Assembly (NCBI RefSeq): GCF_900142535.1
Contig: NZ_FRBE01000008.1
Span: forward strand, 62,001 to 126,000
Length of the DNA: 64,000 nt
Direction of reading: 5' to 3'
Source: Fibrobacter sp. UWEL
GTDB lineage: Bacteria; Fibrobacterota; Fibrobacteria; Fibrobacterales; Fibrobacteraceae
Positions within the stretch are counted from its first letter, which is position 1; each line of letters starts with the position of its first letter. Positions 1 to 9,886 of the stretch are shown in pieces. The position numbers were made by a program, and so were the translations under genes. The notes under the pieces were generated by a model, which had not been told where the DNA came from, made no database searches, and saw only the letters and a program-made list of their open reading frames with translations.

Positions 1-954
1 ATTCCGCAGATTGTGAAGAATACCGACCCCATGGGTGACTTCGCGGAAAAGTATCGTGCATCTATCGCTAGAACGGAAACTCAGAAGAAGGTGTTCATGG
101 CTCCTGGCCGCCATATTCTGGTGGTGGACGACGTGAAGATGAACCTGAAGGTGGTGGAAGGCCTCCTGAAGGAAACCAAGATCAAGGTGGATACGGTCAA
201 TAGCGGAAAGCTTGCTTTGGACTTGATCCAGCGCAATCGTTATGACATGATTTATCTGGACCACATGATGCCCGAGATGGATGGTATCGAGACCATGCGC
301 CTCATGCGTCTGTTGCCTAATAACCTGAACAGGAATACTCCTATCATCATGCTTACGGCCAATGCCGTGATTGGCGCCAAGGAATTCTACCTGAAGGAAG
401 GTTTCTCCGATTATCTTTCCAAGCCGGTTCGTGAAGCGGACTTGATCGCGTCTTTGAAGAAGTATCTGCCCCAGGAAGCCGTGGTGGTTACAGAATCACC
501 TGCGGAACCGGTTGCGGAGTCCGTTGTTGCTCCGGTCGCTGCCGAAAAGATGGAAGAGAAAATCCAGAAGGTGGAAGCCAATGTTGCAGCCGGCGGCAGT
601 ACCGCTTTTGAAAAGCTGAATGCCCTGCCGGATATTGATGCCAAGGCGGGTCTTGAACTGTGCATGAACGATGAAGAATTCTACCTGGAAATGGTGGAAG
701 AGTTCTGCAATGGTAACAAGATGGCGGATCTGGAAAGACTGTTTGCCGCTAATGATTTGGCGAACTATAGAATTACGGTACATGCTTTGAAGAGTACTTC
801 GTTGACGATCGGTCTTGCTGAACTTTCTGCTTCGGCAAAGGCGTTGGAGATGGCTTCTGCAAGTAATGATGTGGAATTTGTCAAAAAGAATCACGCTCCG
901 TTGATGGAAAAGTATGGGCGTATCCTTCAATTGCTGAAAGAGGCTATTTCCTGA
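1..954 (+). CDS. Hybrid sensor histidine kinase, C-terminal part (REC-HPt)
   Basis: The reading frame is open at base 1, so the gene starts upstream of the window. The first residues match the end of the HATPase domains of the two full-length kinases that follow. Next comes a receiver domain, with a VVDD acidic pair and the phospho-acceptor Asp in LDHMMP at codon 87. A Pro/Ala/Glu-rich linker leads to a C-terminal HPt domain with the His of HALKSTS at codon 261. Such proteins relay phosphate His-Asp-His on the cytoplasmic side of the inner membrane. It ends 8 nt before the ATG of the next kinase and is probably the first member of the same operon seen here. Confidence 0.9.
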   Translation: MPQIVKNTDPMGDFAEKYRASIARTETQKKVFMAPGRHILVVDDVKMNLKVVEGLLKETKIKVDTVNSGKLALDLIQRNRYDMIYLDHMMPEMDGIETMRLMRLLPNNLNRNTPIIMLTANAVIGAKEFYLKEGFSDYLSKPVREADLIASLKKYLPQEAVVVTESPAEPVAESVVAPVAAEKMEEKIQKVEANVAAGGSTAFEKLNALPDIDAKAGLELCMNDEEFYLEMVEEFCNGNKMADLERLFAANDLANYRITVHALKSTSLTIGLAELSASAKALEMASASNDVEFVKKNHAPLMEKYGRILQLLKEAIS

Positions 955-962
955 GATTGCAT

Positions 963-3647
963 ATGAAGAAGGAAAAGAATAACAGCGAAAGACGTTTTTG
1001 GTTTCAATACCTGGCCATCCTAGTGGTGACGGTGGTATGCCTTGCTTCTGTTACCTGGTTTACATTCAACTCTTTTTCGAGACTGGCGAAGGAAGACGCT
1101 GTTCGCATCGGTCAGAACTCCATCCAGAAGGATGGCGTTGCCCTGAATAATTTCCTCCTGAAGAAGAAGGAACTGCTGGACGTTGCTGCCATCCTCATGG
1201 AATATGAGCTGAAGCAGGAATCTTCTCAGGAATCTATCAAGTCCCTTCTTTACTATGTATCCCAAAGCTACATCGAGGGAACGGACTCCTTGTTCTCCGG
1301 CCTGTATGGCTTTATCAAGGGCGAATACATGGATGGCTTGGGCTGGGTTCCGCCCGAGGGTTACAATCCCTATAAGCGTCCCTGGTATCAGGAAGCGTTC
1401 AAGTCTCGCGGTGGCATTGCCCTTGTTTCTCCTTACGATGATACTCGTACCCACAAGTATGCGGTTTCCCTGTCCAAGCGCCTGTCTGACCGCCAGAGCG
1501 TTCTTTCCATCGATATTGACATGAGCGAAGTTTTTGAAACTTTGGGCAGAGTCCGCAATGGAAGCGATGGCGACTGGATGGTTATTGATGTAAACGGTCT
1601 TGTGGTGGGACACTCCAACGATTCCTTACGCGGTAAGAATTTCCTGAATGCAGAATTCTGGGGAACGCCTCATGAGGAACTTGCCCGTAAGGTGCTCCTG
1701 GCCAACGGGGATGACTTTGAGTTTTCCTTCAAGGGGAAGAACTATATGGTCTTCTCCGACATTGTGTTTGATAACTGGCGCGTGGTGAAACTTTCTGACG
1801 AGACGGTCCTCTTTGAACGTGCTCGCTGGATTCTTGTCCGCAATATCATGGTGTCCGTATTGCTGTTTATCGTGATCGGTATCTTCTGTACGAACAGCTT
1901 CATTAACCGTATCAAGACCCTCCGTTCCAATCGTGCAAAGTCCATCTTCCTTGCCAACATGAGCCATGAAATCCGTACACCGATTAACGGAATCCTGGGC
2001 ATGAATGCAATCGTGTTGAAGGAAGTCCACGACGAGAGCCTGAAGGAATATGCTTCTAACATCCAGAGCGCGGGTCAGACCCTTCTGTCCATTATTAACG
2101 ACATTCTGGATATTTCCAAAATTGAATCCGGCAAGATGACCTTGACTCCTACGGAATACGACTTGTTCAATGTTCTGTCGGACTGCTTTAACATTAACTC
2201 TCCCAAGGCAACCGCAAAGAACCTGCGATTCACGGTGGAATGCGATCCGGATATTCCCTCCGGCTTGTGGGGCGATGAAGTTCGTATCCGCCAGATTATT
2301 AACAACCTGCTTTCCAACGCCGTGAAGTATACGGAGTTTGGCGAAATCAGCCTGTCCGTCGGCTATGATTCCATCCCGAACAGAGATCCCCTGAAGGTGG
2401 AAAATTCTGTCATGCTGAAAATCGTCGTGAAGGATTCTGGCATTGGCATTCATCCCGAGGATATGGACGCCATCTTCGGCGCCTTCCAGCGAGTGGACCA
2501 GAAGAAGAATCGCAATATCGAAGGTACTGGCCTGGGCTTGAATTTGACGAAGCAGCTGGTTCTGATGAATGGCGGTGACATTTCTGTTCGAAGCCATTAC
2601 GGGGAAGGTTCCACCTTTATTGTGTCCATCCCGCAGCTGGTGCTGAACATGGAACCCATGGGTGATTTTGCCAGCAAGTACAAGCAGGCTGCAACAACCA
2701 GCAACCTGCCTACAGAAACCTTGTTTGCACCTAACGCCCGCGTGTTGGTGGTGGATGACGTGGCCTTGAACCTGAAGGTATTCCGCGGCCTTCTGAAGGA
2801 TACCAAGGTAAAGATTGACACCGCAATGAATGGCGCCCAGTGTTTGGAACTGGTGAAGGAAAAGCGTTACGATATTATCTTCCTGGATCACATGATGCCT
2901 GTGATGGACGGTCTAGAAACCTATGAACGTATGAAGGTTCTGGATACGCCCAACAGGAAAACTCCTGTGGTCATGCTGACCGCCAACGCCATTGTGGGTG
3001 CAAAGGAATCTTACCTGAAGTCTGGCTTTGTGGATTACCTCTCCAAGCCGGTGAAGGAATGGGACTTGCTCCGTATGCTCAAGCGCTACCTGCCGGAAGG
3101 ATTGATCCTGACTGCAGACGATTTGGTCGGGGTGGATGGAAAAATTCCAAGCGCTTCCAAGCCTGCTGGGAAAATCGAGAAGGTTACGGAACCCGCCGTT
3201 GAAACGCCTGTTATTCCGGTTGCTCAAGAAACTCCGGCTCAGGAATCCGTTGAGGCTCCGGTGGAGCCCGCAACAGCTCCGGTGGAAACTGCAGTGGATC
3301 CCCTGACGGAACTGGGCAAGTTCATCAATGTCAGAATGGGCGTTTTGTATTGCGCCAACGACGAAGAATTCTACAAGGAAATGCTCCAGGAATATACGGA
3401 CGGCTTTAAACTTCCGGAAATTGAAAGTGCCTTCCAGAAGGATGACTGGAAGAATTACCAGATTCTGGTTCATGCGTTGAAGAGTACTTCCCTGACCATT
3501 GGCGCCGAGGAACTATCCAAGGACGCCAAGTCTCTGGAGTTCGCCTGCAAGGACAGCGACTTTGACTTTGTCAAGGAAAATCACCAGCGCGTCATGAAGG
3601 ATTACGAATCTCTGGTCTCGAATATTAAAAAGGTGATGGGGGCTTAA
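963..3647 (+). CDS. Hybrid histidine kinase (Cache-like sensor, HisKA-HATPase-REC-HPt)
   Basis: 894 aa. I chose the ATG at 963 over a TTG two codons upstream. A transmembrane segment (about 12-34) is followed by an extracytoplasmic Cache-like sensor (about 40-280; the YKRPWY motif is typical of dCache domains) and a second membrane helix (about 290-312). Then come HisKA with the phospho-His in SHEIRTP (H335), HATPase with a GTGLGLNLT box, REC with Asp about 642, a Pro/Glu-rich linker, and HPt with His about 837. The ligand cannot be read from sequence. Its stop overlaps the ATG of a BMP-type binding protein, which suggests a joint sensory role. Confidence 0.93.
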   Translation: MKKEKNNSERRFWFQYLAILVVTVVCLASVTWFTFNSFSRLAKEDAVRIGQNSIQKDGVALNNFLLKKKELLDVAAILMEYELKQESSQESIKSLLYYVSQSYIEGTDSLFSGLYGFIKGEYMDGLGWVPPEGYNPYKRPWYQEAFKSRGGIALVSPYDDTRTHKYAVSLSKRLSDRQSVLSIDIDMSEVFETLGRVRNGSDGDWMVIDVNGLVVGHSNDSLRGKNFLNAEFWGTPHEELARKVLLANGDDFEFSFKGKNYMVFSDIVFDNWRVVKLSDETVLFERARWILVRNIMVSVLLFIVIGIFCTNSFINRIKTLRSNRAKSIFLANMSHEIRTPINGILGMNAIVLKEVHDESLKEYASNIQSAGQTLLSIINDILDISKIESGKMTLTPTEYDLFNVLSDCFNINSPKATAKNLRFTVECDPDIPSGLWGDEVRIRQIINNLLSNAVKYTEFGEISLSVGYDSIPNRDPLKVENSVMLKIVVKDSGIGIHPEDMDAIFGAFQRVDQKKNRNIEGTGLGLNLTKQLVLMNGGDISVRSHYGEGSTFIVSIPQLVLNMEPMGDFASKYKQAATTSNLPTETLFAPNARVLVVDDVALNLKVFRGLLKDTKVKIDTAMNGAQCLELVKEKRYDIIFLDHMMPVMDGLETYERMKVLDTPNRKTPVVMLTANAIVGAKESYLKSGFVDYLSKPVKEWDLLRMLKRYLPEGLILTADDLVGVDGKIPSASKPAGKIEKVTEPAVETPVIPVAQETPAQESVEAPVEPATAPVETAVDPLTELGKFINVRMGVLYCANDEEFYKEMLQEYTDGFKLPEIESAFQKDDWKNYQILVHALKSTSLTIGAEELSKDAKSLEFACKDSDFDFVKENHQRVMKDYESLVSNIKKVMGA

Positions 3648-4738
3648 TGAAACAGTTTGCTTTAATTACGCTTGCGATTGTAATCGCTATTGTAATCGGC
3701 ATCTTCTATATTCAGGTGAATAAGAAGGAAACGGATGTGACCTTGCAGAAGACCCGAGTGGCGGTAATCATGAATGGTGACCGCAATGACCATAGCTGGG
3801 GCGAATCTCATGTGGAAGCCATGGAGAAGGTGGCCAAGTCCTTGAACCTGGAAGTTGCCTATCTTGAACACGCGCCCTTCGGTCCGGAATTGGAGCCCAT
3901 TATAGAAGCGGAAATTGCCAAGGGTGCCAAGGTGGTTATCTGCAATTCCTTTGGCTATGGCGAACAGGAACTGAATGTGGCCGCTAGGCATCCGGAAGTA
4001 AAGTTCTTCCATGCAACTGGTATCCAGACCGCCCATAATTTGTCAACCTACTTTGGACGAATTTATCAGATGCGTTACCTGTCTGGCCTGGTGGCTGGCA
4101 TGATGACCAAAACCAACGAAGTTGGCTATGTGGCCGCTTTCCCCATCTCTGAGGTGAATCGCGGTATTAACGCCTTTGCCATGGGGGTTCAGAAAGTGAA
4201 TCCCGAGGCTAAGGTTTTTGTCAGCTGGACTCATTCCTGGGTCAGCGATTCTACTGCGACGGAAGCAACCAACAAGCTGTTGAACAACCATGATGTGGAC
4301 GTGTTGACCGTGCATACGGATGCCCTTGCCCCATATGAAATTGCGGAAAAGAGGGACGTCTGGATTATCGGTTACAACTTGGATAATCAGGAACGCTATC
4401 CTAAGCGTTTCTTGACGGCGCCTGTTTGGCGTTGGGAAAATTTCTACGAGCCCCGCCTTCTGGAAGTACTCCAGAATAAGTTCACAAGCCGTTCGTATTG
4501 GCTGGGTGCTGAGTCTGGCATGATTGAGCTTTCTCCCATGACCGCTTCTGTGCCTAGCTCTGTGAAGGCCATGGTGGAATCGGAAAAGCAGAAAATTGCC
4601 GATGGTGTTTTTGATGTATTCTATGGTCCGGTCTATGACACGGAAGGAAACGTTCGCGTTGAGGCTGGAGAAAGCATGACGGATGAAGACATGCTGAACC
4701 ATTTTGATTGGTATGTGAAGGGTGTTGTAAATGAGTAA
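3647..4738 (+). CDS. BMP/PnrA-family ligand-binding protein
   Basis: 363 aa. A single N-terminal hydrophobic segment (about 5-23) without a lipobox Cys suggests a membrane-anchored or secreted periplasmic protein. The rest resembles basic membrane proteins (Bmp, PF02608), relatives of purine-nucleoside receptors such as PnrA. Seen features are the early N-D-SWGE-H stretch, 'GYVAAFPISEVNRGINAFAMG' type core (E-V-N-R-G-I-N-A-F) and the C-terminal FYGPVYD region. The start overlaps the preceding kinase stop (TAATG) and the end overlaps the next BMP gene by 8 nt, so it is translationally coupled. No ABC permease or ATPase genes are adjacent, so a role as ligand sensor for the kinases is more likely than transport; this is inference. 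Confidence 0.85.
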   Translation: MKQFALITLAIVIAIVIGIFYIQVNKKETDVTLQKTRVAVIMNGDRNDHSWGESHVEAMEKVAKSLNLEVAYLEHAPFGPELEPIIEAEIAKGAKVVICNSFGYGEQELNVAARHPEVKFFHATGIQTAHNLSTYFGRIYQMRYLSGLVAGMMTKTNEVGYVAAFPISEVNRGINAFAMGVQKVNPEAKVFVSWTHSWVSDSTATEATNKLLNNHDVDVLTVHTDALAPYEIAEKRDVWIIGYNLDNQERYPKRFLTAPVWRWENFYEPRLLEVLQNKFTSRSYWLGAESGMIELSPMTASVPSSVKAMVESEKQKIADGVFDVFYGPVYDTEGNVRVEAGESMTDEDMLNHFDWYVKGVVNE

Positions 4739-5828
4739 GAGAATTAAATTCGCTGTTGCTGTTGTAATGGTTGCCTTGCTGGTGGTCATTTTCAATATGG
4801 TGAATGGCTTTGAGGGAAAGAAAGAAGAAGTCGAAAACAATGTGATTGGTTTGATTCTGCCGGGCGCCATTACGGAAGAAGGCTGGAATGGGGACCATTA
4901 CAAGAGTGTCAAGTCGGTTTCTGATGAACTGGGCGTTGAACTCCTCGTCGAGGAAAACGTGAAGGAAGGCTCCGGCCAGATTGCTGCTGCCACAAAGCGC
5001 TTGATTGCCGCTGGTGCCAAGATGATTATTCTGGGCAGTTTCAACTTTCCCGCAGAGATTGAAGAAGATATGAGAGTCCATCAGGATATCTCCTTCTATG
5101 GCATTTCCGGTGAATTGGATATTCCCAATTTCGTCGCTTATTCTTCCCGCGCCTACCAGGCTCGCTATCTGGCGGGGGTGATTGCTGGATTGAATACCAA
5201 GACGGATAAGTTGGGTTACGTTGCTGCTATGAACAATAGTGAAGTCAATCGCGGAATCAACGCCTTCACTTTAGGTGCCCGCCGAGTGAATCCCAAGGCC
5301 AAGGTTTATGTGGCATGGACCAATTCCTGGGATGATGGCGTCGTGGAACGTGAAAACGTCGACAAGCTGGTAAAGGGTGCTGGTGTAGATGTTTTAGGTT
5401 ACCAGCAGAATCGTTTGAATGTTCTTGAAGAATCCGAAGCCTTGGGCGTTATGTCTGTGGCTTATAGCCTGAAGACTTCTCCCTATTCTCCTAATGTTCT
5501 TGCCTCCACGGTGACGAACTGGGCCAAGGTCTATAAGGAAATTGTTCAGGACTTCCTGCAGAAAAAGCATAGCGTGAATAACTATTGGGTGGGTGCGGAT
5601 AAGGATGCTATTGAAATTCAGTTCTATTCCAGTGCGGTAAGCGATTCTTCCAGGAAGGTGGTGGAAGAAATTCTGGAATCCTTGAAGAACGGGATGGACG
5701 TCTTTGCAGGTCCCATCTATGACAATCGCCACAAGAAGCGTTGTGACAAGAATGAAGTCATCAGTGACTTGATTCTGAGGGATGATATGAGCTGGTTCGT
5801 AGATGGAGTGACAATCTATGAAAAGTAG
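4731..5828 (+). CDS. BMP/PnrA-family ligand-binding protein, second copy
   Basis: 365 aa and a diverged tandem paralogue of the preceding gene. It has the same architecture: an N-terminal membrane segment (about 7-24), then a PnrA-like fold with the conserved SEVNRGINAFTLG stretch, a 'YWVGAD' segment and the C-terminal FAGPIYD. Low identity outside these blocks suggests a different ligand. The start overlaps the upstream gene by 8 nt. The end overlaps the following kinase by 11 nt, so kinase, BMP, BMP and kinase are co-translated. Confidence 0.85.
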   Translation: MSKRIKFAVAVVMVALLVVIFNMVNGFEGKKEEVENNVIGLILPGAITEEGWNGDHYKSVKSVSDELGVELLVEENVKEGSGQIAAATKRLIAAGAKMIILGSFNFPAEIEEDMRVHQDISFYGISGELDIPNFVAYSSRAYQARYLAGVIAGLNTKTDKLGYVAAMNNSEVNRGINAFTLGARRVNPKAKVYVAWTNSWDDGVVERENVDKLVKGAGVDVLGYQQNRLNVLEESEALGVMSVAYSLKTSPYSPNVLASTVTNWAKVYKEIVQDFLQKKHSVNNYWVGADKDAIEIQFYSSAVSDSSRKVVEEILESLKNGMDVFAGPIYDNRHKKRCDKNEVISDLILRDDMSWFVDGVTIYEK

Positions 5829-8484
5829 TAGCAGAAATAAACTGTTTGTCTGGATGGCTTTCTTTACAGCCATCCTGTGCTCCGTGGGCTTCTTACTTCA
5901 GGATAAGCTGCGAGCCCTCTTTGTAGATTACGTTTCCAGCCAGGTAAGCGCCCAGGCCACGACCATGGCGAATCTGGTCAACGAGAAGATTTCTGTCCAG
6001 TTGAAATCCCTCAATGGAATTTCTTATGAGGTGGAAAGGGACAATGCCTATGTAACCAAGGTTCTGGATGCTTACATGGGTAAGGAAGAAGGCGTCTCCT
6101 TTGGTATTCTGGCTTTGGACGGAAAGTTGGTGAGCGGCGATACTGCAGTCCAGGTGACCTCCAAGGACTTCTCCGGAATTACACGATCCTTCCGTGGTAA
6201 TCCTGCAGCCAGTTATTGCAAGGGCAAGGGCTTCCTGCTCAGTACGCCTATTTATCGTAAACGCAACGTGCGTTACGTTCTTTATAAGCTCTATGATGAA
6301 GTCAATGCGCAAAAGCATTTTAGTTCCGACTGCTATGGAGGTCGCTGCTATACTTCTATTCGCGATGAATACAGTGAAGTGGTGATTGGTTCCGACAATA
6401 AGGAACTGGCCGAAAATCCTGTTTGGCAGGGGGATAACTTCTCTGAGATTCGCGGAAAGTTAAAGAACTTGCTGAACATTTCCGTGGCGGCCGCTGTTCG
6501 TGAAAATGTCGAAGGCAAGGCTTACTTCTTCTTTATGGCAGACTTGGAGCTGCCGGGCCTTTCTTTAGTGGGCATGGTTCCCGAAGATGTGGCTGCCCAA
6601 GGGGTAGAGAATATTACCGCCCTCATCATATGGGTGTTTGGCTTGCTTCTGATTCTTTTCATCATTGGTTTTGGATACATCTTCGTGTCTGAACGCAAGG
6701 CCAAGGAAAGCGATGAACTGCGCCATGCCAAGTACCTGGCAGAAAAGGCTAGTACAGCAAAGAGCCAGTTCCTTGCCAACATGAGTCATGAAATCCGTAC
6801 GCCCATTAACGGCATTCTCGGTATGGATACCATGCTCCTGAAGGAATGTAAGGACCCGCAACTCAAGGAATATGCACAGAATATCCAGAGTGCTGGCAAT
6901 ACCTTGCTGTCCCTCATTAACGACGTGCTGGACATTTCCAAGATCGAGTCTGGTAAGATGGAAATCGTGCCGGTGGAATACAACTTGTTCTCTATCCTGA
7001 ATGATAGCTACAACATGGTGGCCATGCGTGCTAGGGATAAATCCCTGAAGTTGGAAATGAAGGTGGACCCCACGATTCCTGCAGCACTCTTTGGCGATGA
7101 AGTTCGTATCCGTCAGGTGATTAACAATTTGCTTTCCAATGCGGTGAAGTACACCGGCCAGGGTGGCATTGTATTCAGTATGGATTTCCAGAGAATCGGT
7201 GGTCAGGGCCCTACGGCGGTTTCCGATCAGAGTTTGATTAACCTGGTGATTTCCGTTAAGGATACTGGCATGGGTATTCGTGAAGAGGATAAGGGAAAAC
7301 TCTTCAATAGCTTCCAGCGACTGGATATGGAAAAGAATCGCAGCGTGGAAGGCACGGGCCTGGGCCTGAACTTGACAAAGCATCTGGTGGAGTTGATGGA
7401 TGGTTCCATTACGGTGGAAAGCGAGTACGGCGTGGGCTCCACGTTTACCGTAGTCATTCCCCAGAAGGTCAAGAAGGAAATTCCCATTGGCGACTTCGGC
7501 TCTCGCTATAAGGAATCTGTGGATATCTCTACGGAACCTGTCAACCGATTCCATGCACCTTCCGCCCATATCCTGGTGGTGGACGATGTGCCCATGAATT
7601 TGCGCGTGATGATTGGTCTCCTGAAGGAAACTGAAATCAAGATTGATACCGCGGACAATGGTATGGAAGCTCTGGAAAAGATCAAGCGTACTCGTTACGA
7701 TGTGATTTTCCTGGACCACATGATGCCTGTCATGGATGGCATTGAAACTCTTGCCGTGATGAAGGCTTTGTCTGAAAATCCCAACGTGAAAACACCTGTG
7801 GTCATGTTGACCGCAAATGCAATCGTAGGTGCGAAGGATACTTACCTGAAGGAAGGCTTTACGGATTACTTGACCAAGCCTGTCCGTGAGGAATCCCTGT
7901 TGGCAATGCTTTTGAAGTATTTGCCCGTGAGCCTGGTAGAACGAGCCGCTCCTCCCCAGAAGACGGAAGACGAAATGCTGGACGATCATGAAGTGTCGCA
8001 CGCTGCGGTGAAACCGATTACCAGTGCCGTTACGAACCAGAGGGATGTAATTCGTACGCAGGTGCTGGATACTCCGAAAGCGCCTGAAACCGCCTCTAGT
8101 TCAAACGGGGTGGGCTCCAGCCGCTTAAAGGCTTTGGGCGCATCTGGCTTTGCTGATATTTCTATTGGTCTTGGCTATTGCATGAACGATGAAGATTTCT
8201 ATGAGGAAATGCTGCAGGAATTCTGCAATGACGTGAAGATTGATCCCTTGAACGACGCCATGGAAAAAGGTGACTTTGAAAACTATCGCGTCATGGTTCA
8301 CGCCCTGAAGAGCACCTCCCTGACGATCGGTGCAGTGGACTTATCCAGCTTGGCAAAGTCTATGGAATTTGCCTGCAAGGAAGGTCGTTACGAGTTTGTG
8401 ACCAAGAATCATAATGAACTGATTCAGCAGTACAGCAACTTCTTGAAGGTGCTGAAGGATATTCTGGATGGAAGAGCAAATTGA
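5818..8484 (+). CDS. Hybrid histidine kinase (HisKA-HATPase-REC-HPt)
   Basis: 888 aa. It has an N-terminal membrane helix (about 10-28), an extracytoplasmic sensor (about 35-255) unlike that of the upstream kinase and containing three Cys near residues 170-182, and a second helix (about 265-290). HisKA follows with His 324, then HATPase (GTGLGLNLT), REC (Asp about 633) and HPt (His about 828). Catalytic modules and linkers are strongly similar to the other two kinases, indicating tandem duplication with swapped or diverged sensors. The ATG lies inside the end of the BMP gene. The gene itself overlaps the NUDIX gene by 17 nt. Confidence 0.93.
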   Translation: MKSSSRNKLFVWMAFFTAILCSVGFLLQDKLRALFVDYVSSQVSAQATTMANLVNEKISVQLKSLNGISYEVERDNAYVTKVLDAYMGKEEGVSFGILALDGKLVSGDTAVQVTSKDFSGITRSFRGNPAASYCKGKGFLLSTPIYRKRNVRYVLYKLYDEVNAQKHFSSDCYGGRCYTSIRDEYSEVVIGSDNKELAENPVWQGDNFSEIRGKLKNLLNISVAAAVRENVEGKAYFFFMADLELPGLSLVGMVPEDVAAQGVENITALIIWVFGLLLILFIIGFGYIFVSERKAKESDELRHAKYLAEKASTAKSQFLANMSHEIRTPINGILGMDTMLLKECKDPQLKEYAQNIQSAGNTLLSLINDVLDISKIESGKMEIVPVEYNLFSILNDSYNMVAMRARDKSLKLEMKVDPTIPAALFGDEVRIRQVINNLLSNAVKYTGQGGIVFSMDFQRIGGQGPTAVSDQSLINLVISVKDTGMGIREEDKGKLFNSFQRLDMEKNRSVEGTGLGLNLTKHLVELMDGSITVESEYGVGSTFTVVIPQKVKKEIPIGDFGSRYKESVDISTEPVNRFHAPSAHILVVDDVPMNLRVMIGLLKETEIKIDTADNGMEALEKIKRTRYDVIFLDHMMPVMDGIETLAVMKALSENPNVKTPVVMLTANAIVGAKDTYLKEGFTDYLTKPVREESLLAMLLKYLPVSLVERAAPPQKTEDEMLDDHEVSHAAVKPITSAVTNQRDVIRTQVLDTPKAPETASSSNGVGSSRLKALGASGFADISIGLGYCMNDEDFYEEMLQEFCNDVKIDPLNDAMEKGDFENYRVMVHALKSTSLTIGAVDLSSLAKSMEFACKEGRYEFVTKNHNELIQQYSNFLKVLKDILDGRAN

Positions 8485-9004
8485 TGTCTTGAATCCGGAC
8501 GGAACTTTTGCAGGTTACGCCCGCGGTCGCACTGAGGTTCACGCAAAGGGCCTGTGGCACAGAACCGTTCATATCTGGGCTTTCGATAAGGCTGGACGCA
8601 TTCTGTTCCAGTTGCGTGCGAAGGTCAAGGAAAACAACCCGGGGCTTCTGGATACGAGCTGCGCTGGCCACATTTCCGCCGGCGATACAAGCCGTAACGC
8701 TGCTGTCCGTGAACTGCGGGAAGAGCTGGGCGTCACCAAGCGTCCCGAAGATCTGGAATATCTTTTCGAGTCCGGACATGAGAGCGTGTTGAACGGCGGC
8801 GCCTATCTGGACAACGAGTATTATGACACCTACAAGATTGTCCTGTCTGATGAAGAGGCCAATTCCCTGGTGCCCCAGCCCGGCGAAGTAGATGATTTCG
8901 TCTGGATGACTCGTGAAGAATTTTTCGCCAAGCACAAGCTGAATCCCGAGAAGTTCGTGGACCACCCGAAGGATTACGTCTGGCTGGAGAGCGGCTGTGT
9001 ATAA
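8468..9004 (+). CDS. NUDIX hydrolase, IPP-isomerase/YfcD-like
   Basis: 178 aa. A NUDIX box runs from SAGDTSRN to RELREELGV at about residues 62-84. The early Glu of the strict NUDIX signature is an Ala here, as is usual in the isopentenyl-diphosphate-isomerase/YfcD-like branch, while the REL-EE-G metal-binding core is intact. These enzymes hydrolyse or isomerise diphosphate-linked compounds; the substrate is unknown. The start overlaps the kinase by 17 nt and the end overlaps the patatin gene by 8 nt, so it belongs to the same transcription unit. Confidence 0.85.
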   Translation: MEEQIDVLNPDGTFAGYARGRTEVHAKGLWHRTVHIWAFDKAGRILFQLRAKVKENNPGLLDTSCAGHISAGDTSRNAAVRELREELGVTKRPEDLEYLFESGHESVLNGGAYLDNEYYDTYKIVLSDEEANSLVPQPGEVDDFVWMTREEFFAKHKLNPEKFVDHPKDYVWLESGCV

Positions 9005-9863
9005 GGACATTGCGTTAGTCCTGGAAGGTGGCGGCATGCGTGGTGCCTATTCCGGCGGTGTTTTGGATGCACTTCACGATGCGGGCCTCAAGTTTGGCGG
9101 TTACGCCGGGACTTCTGCAGGCGCTACCCACATTTGCAGTTTCCTTTCGGAACAGCGTGAACGCAATCTCCGGATTGACACAATCCACTCGAAGGATCCC
9201 CGCTATCGCGGCTTCAAGTGGTTGCTAAAAACGGGAGACTTCTTCCCTCGGGAATTCTGCTACGTCACTATCCCTCGGGAACTGGATCCTTTTGACTACG
9301 CCAAGTTCGAGGAGAACGCCAAGATTTCTCCCTTCTATTGCGTGGCCACCAACGTCGAAACCGGCGAGGGCGAGTACCTCTTGACGCAGGAAGTGGACAC
9401 GGGCGATGGCCTGGAGTGTGTACGTGCGTCGGCCTCGCTTCCCCTCATGAGTAAGATCGTCGAACTCCGCGGGAAGAAACTTCTGGATGGAGGCGTTGCC
9501 GATAGCATTCCCTTTCAGTTTATGGAACGCCAGGGCTTTAAAAAGCAGGTGGTCATCTTGACGCAACAGGATGGCTATGTGAAAAAGCCCAACCCCATGA
9601 TTCCGCTGTTCAAGATTGTCTACCGCAAGTATCCCAAGTTCGTGGAGGCTGCGGCCACCCGACATATCCGTTATAACGAAGCTACCGCCAGGCTGAAAGA
9701 GTATGAAGCCGCCGGCAAGTCCTTCGTGTTCCGCCCCAGCGAGCCCTTCCAGATTTCCCGTCTGGAAAAGGACACCAATAAGCTGGTGGAACTGTACAAG
9801 ATGGGCCTTCGTGATGGTGAACGTAATCTGTCCGCCTTGAAGGAATTCCTGGAAAGGCCTTAA
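8997..9863 (+). CDS. Patatin-like phospholipase (RssA/YjjU type)
   Basis: 288 aa from a GTG start overlapping the NUDIX gene. The oxyanion-hole motif GGGMRG is at the N terminus, the nucleophile Ser lies in GTSAG at about residues 39-43, and the catalytic Asp is in the DGGVADSIP block near residue 164. These are the three hallmarks of bacterial patatin acyl hydrolases, which cleave acyl chains from membrane lipids. There is no signal peptide, so it is probably cytoplasmic or peripheral. The physiological substrate is not visible. Confidence 0.88.
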   Translation: MYKDIALVLEGGGMRGAYSGGVLDALHDAGLKFGGYAGTSAGATHICSFLSEQRERNLRIDTIHSKDPRYRGFKWLLKTGDFFPREFCYVTIPRELDPFDYAKFEENAKISPFYCVATNVETGEGEYLLTQEVDTGDGLECVRASASLPLMSKIVELRGKKLLDGGVADSIPFQFMERQGFKKQVVILTQQDGYVKKPNPMIPLFKIVYRKYPKFVEAAATRHIRYNEATARLKEYEAAGKSFVFRPSEPFQISRLEKDTNKLVELYKMGLRDGERNLSALKEFLERP

Positions 9864-9886
9864 CGGAATCTCGAAGTCTTGGACGT

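Noticed and set aside
8530-8610. NUDIX protein as catalytically dead because the first box Glu is Ala
   Set aside because: The REL-EE-G core that binds metal is intact, and Ala at this place is common in the IPP-isomerase/YfcD branch.
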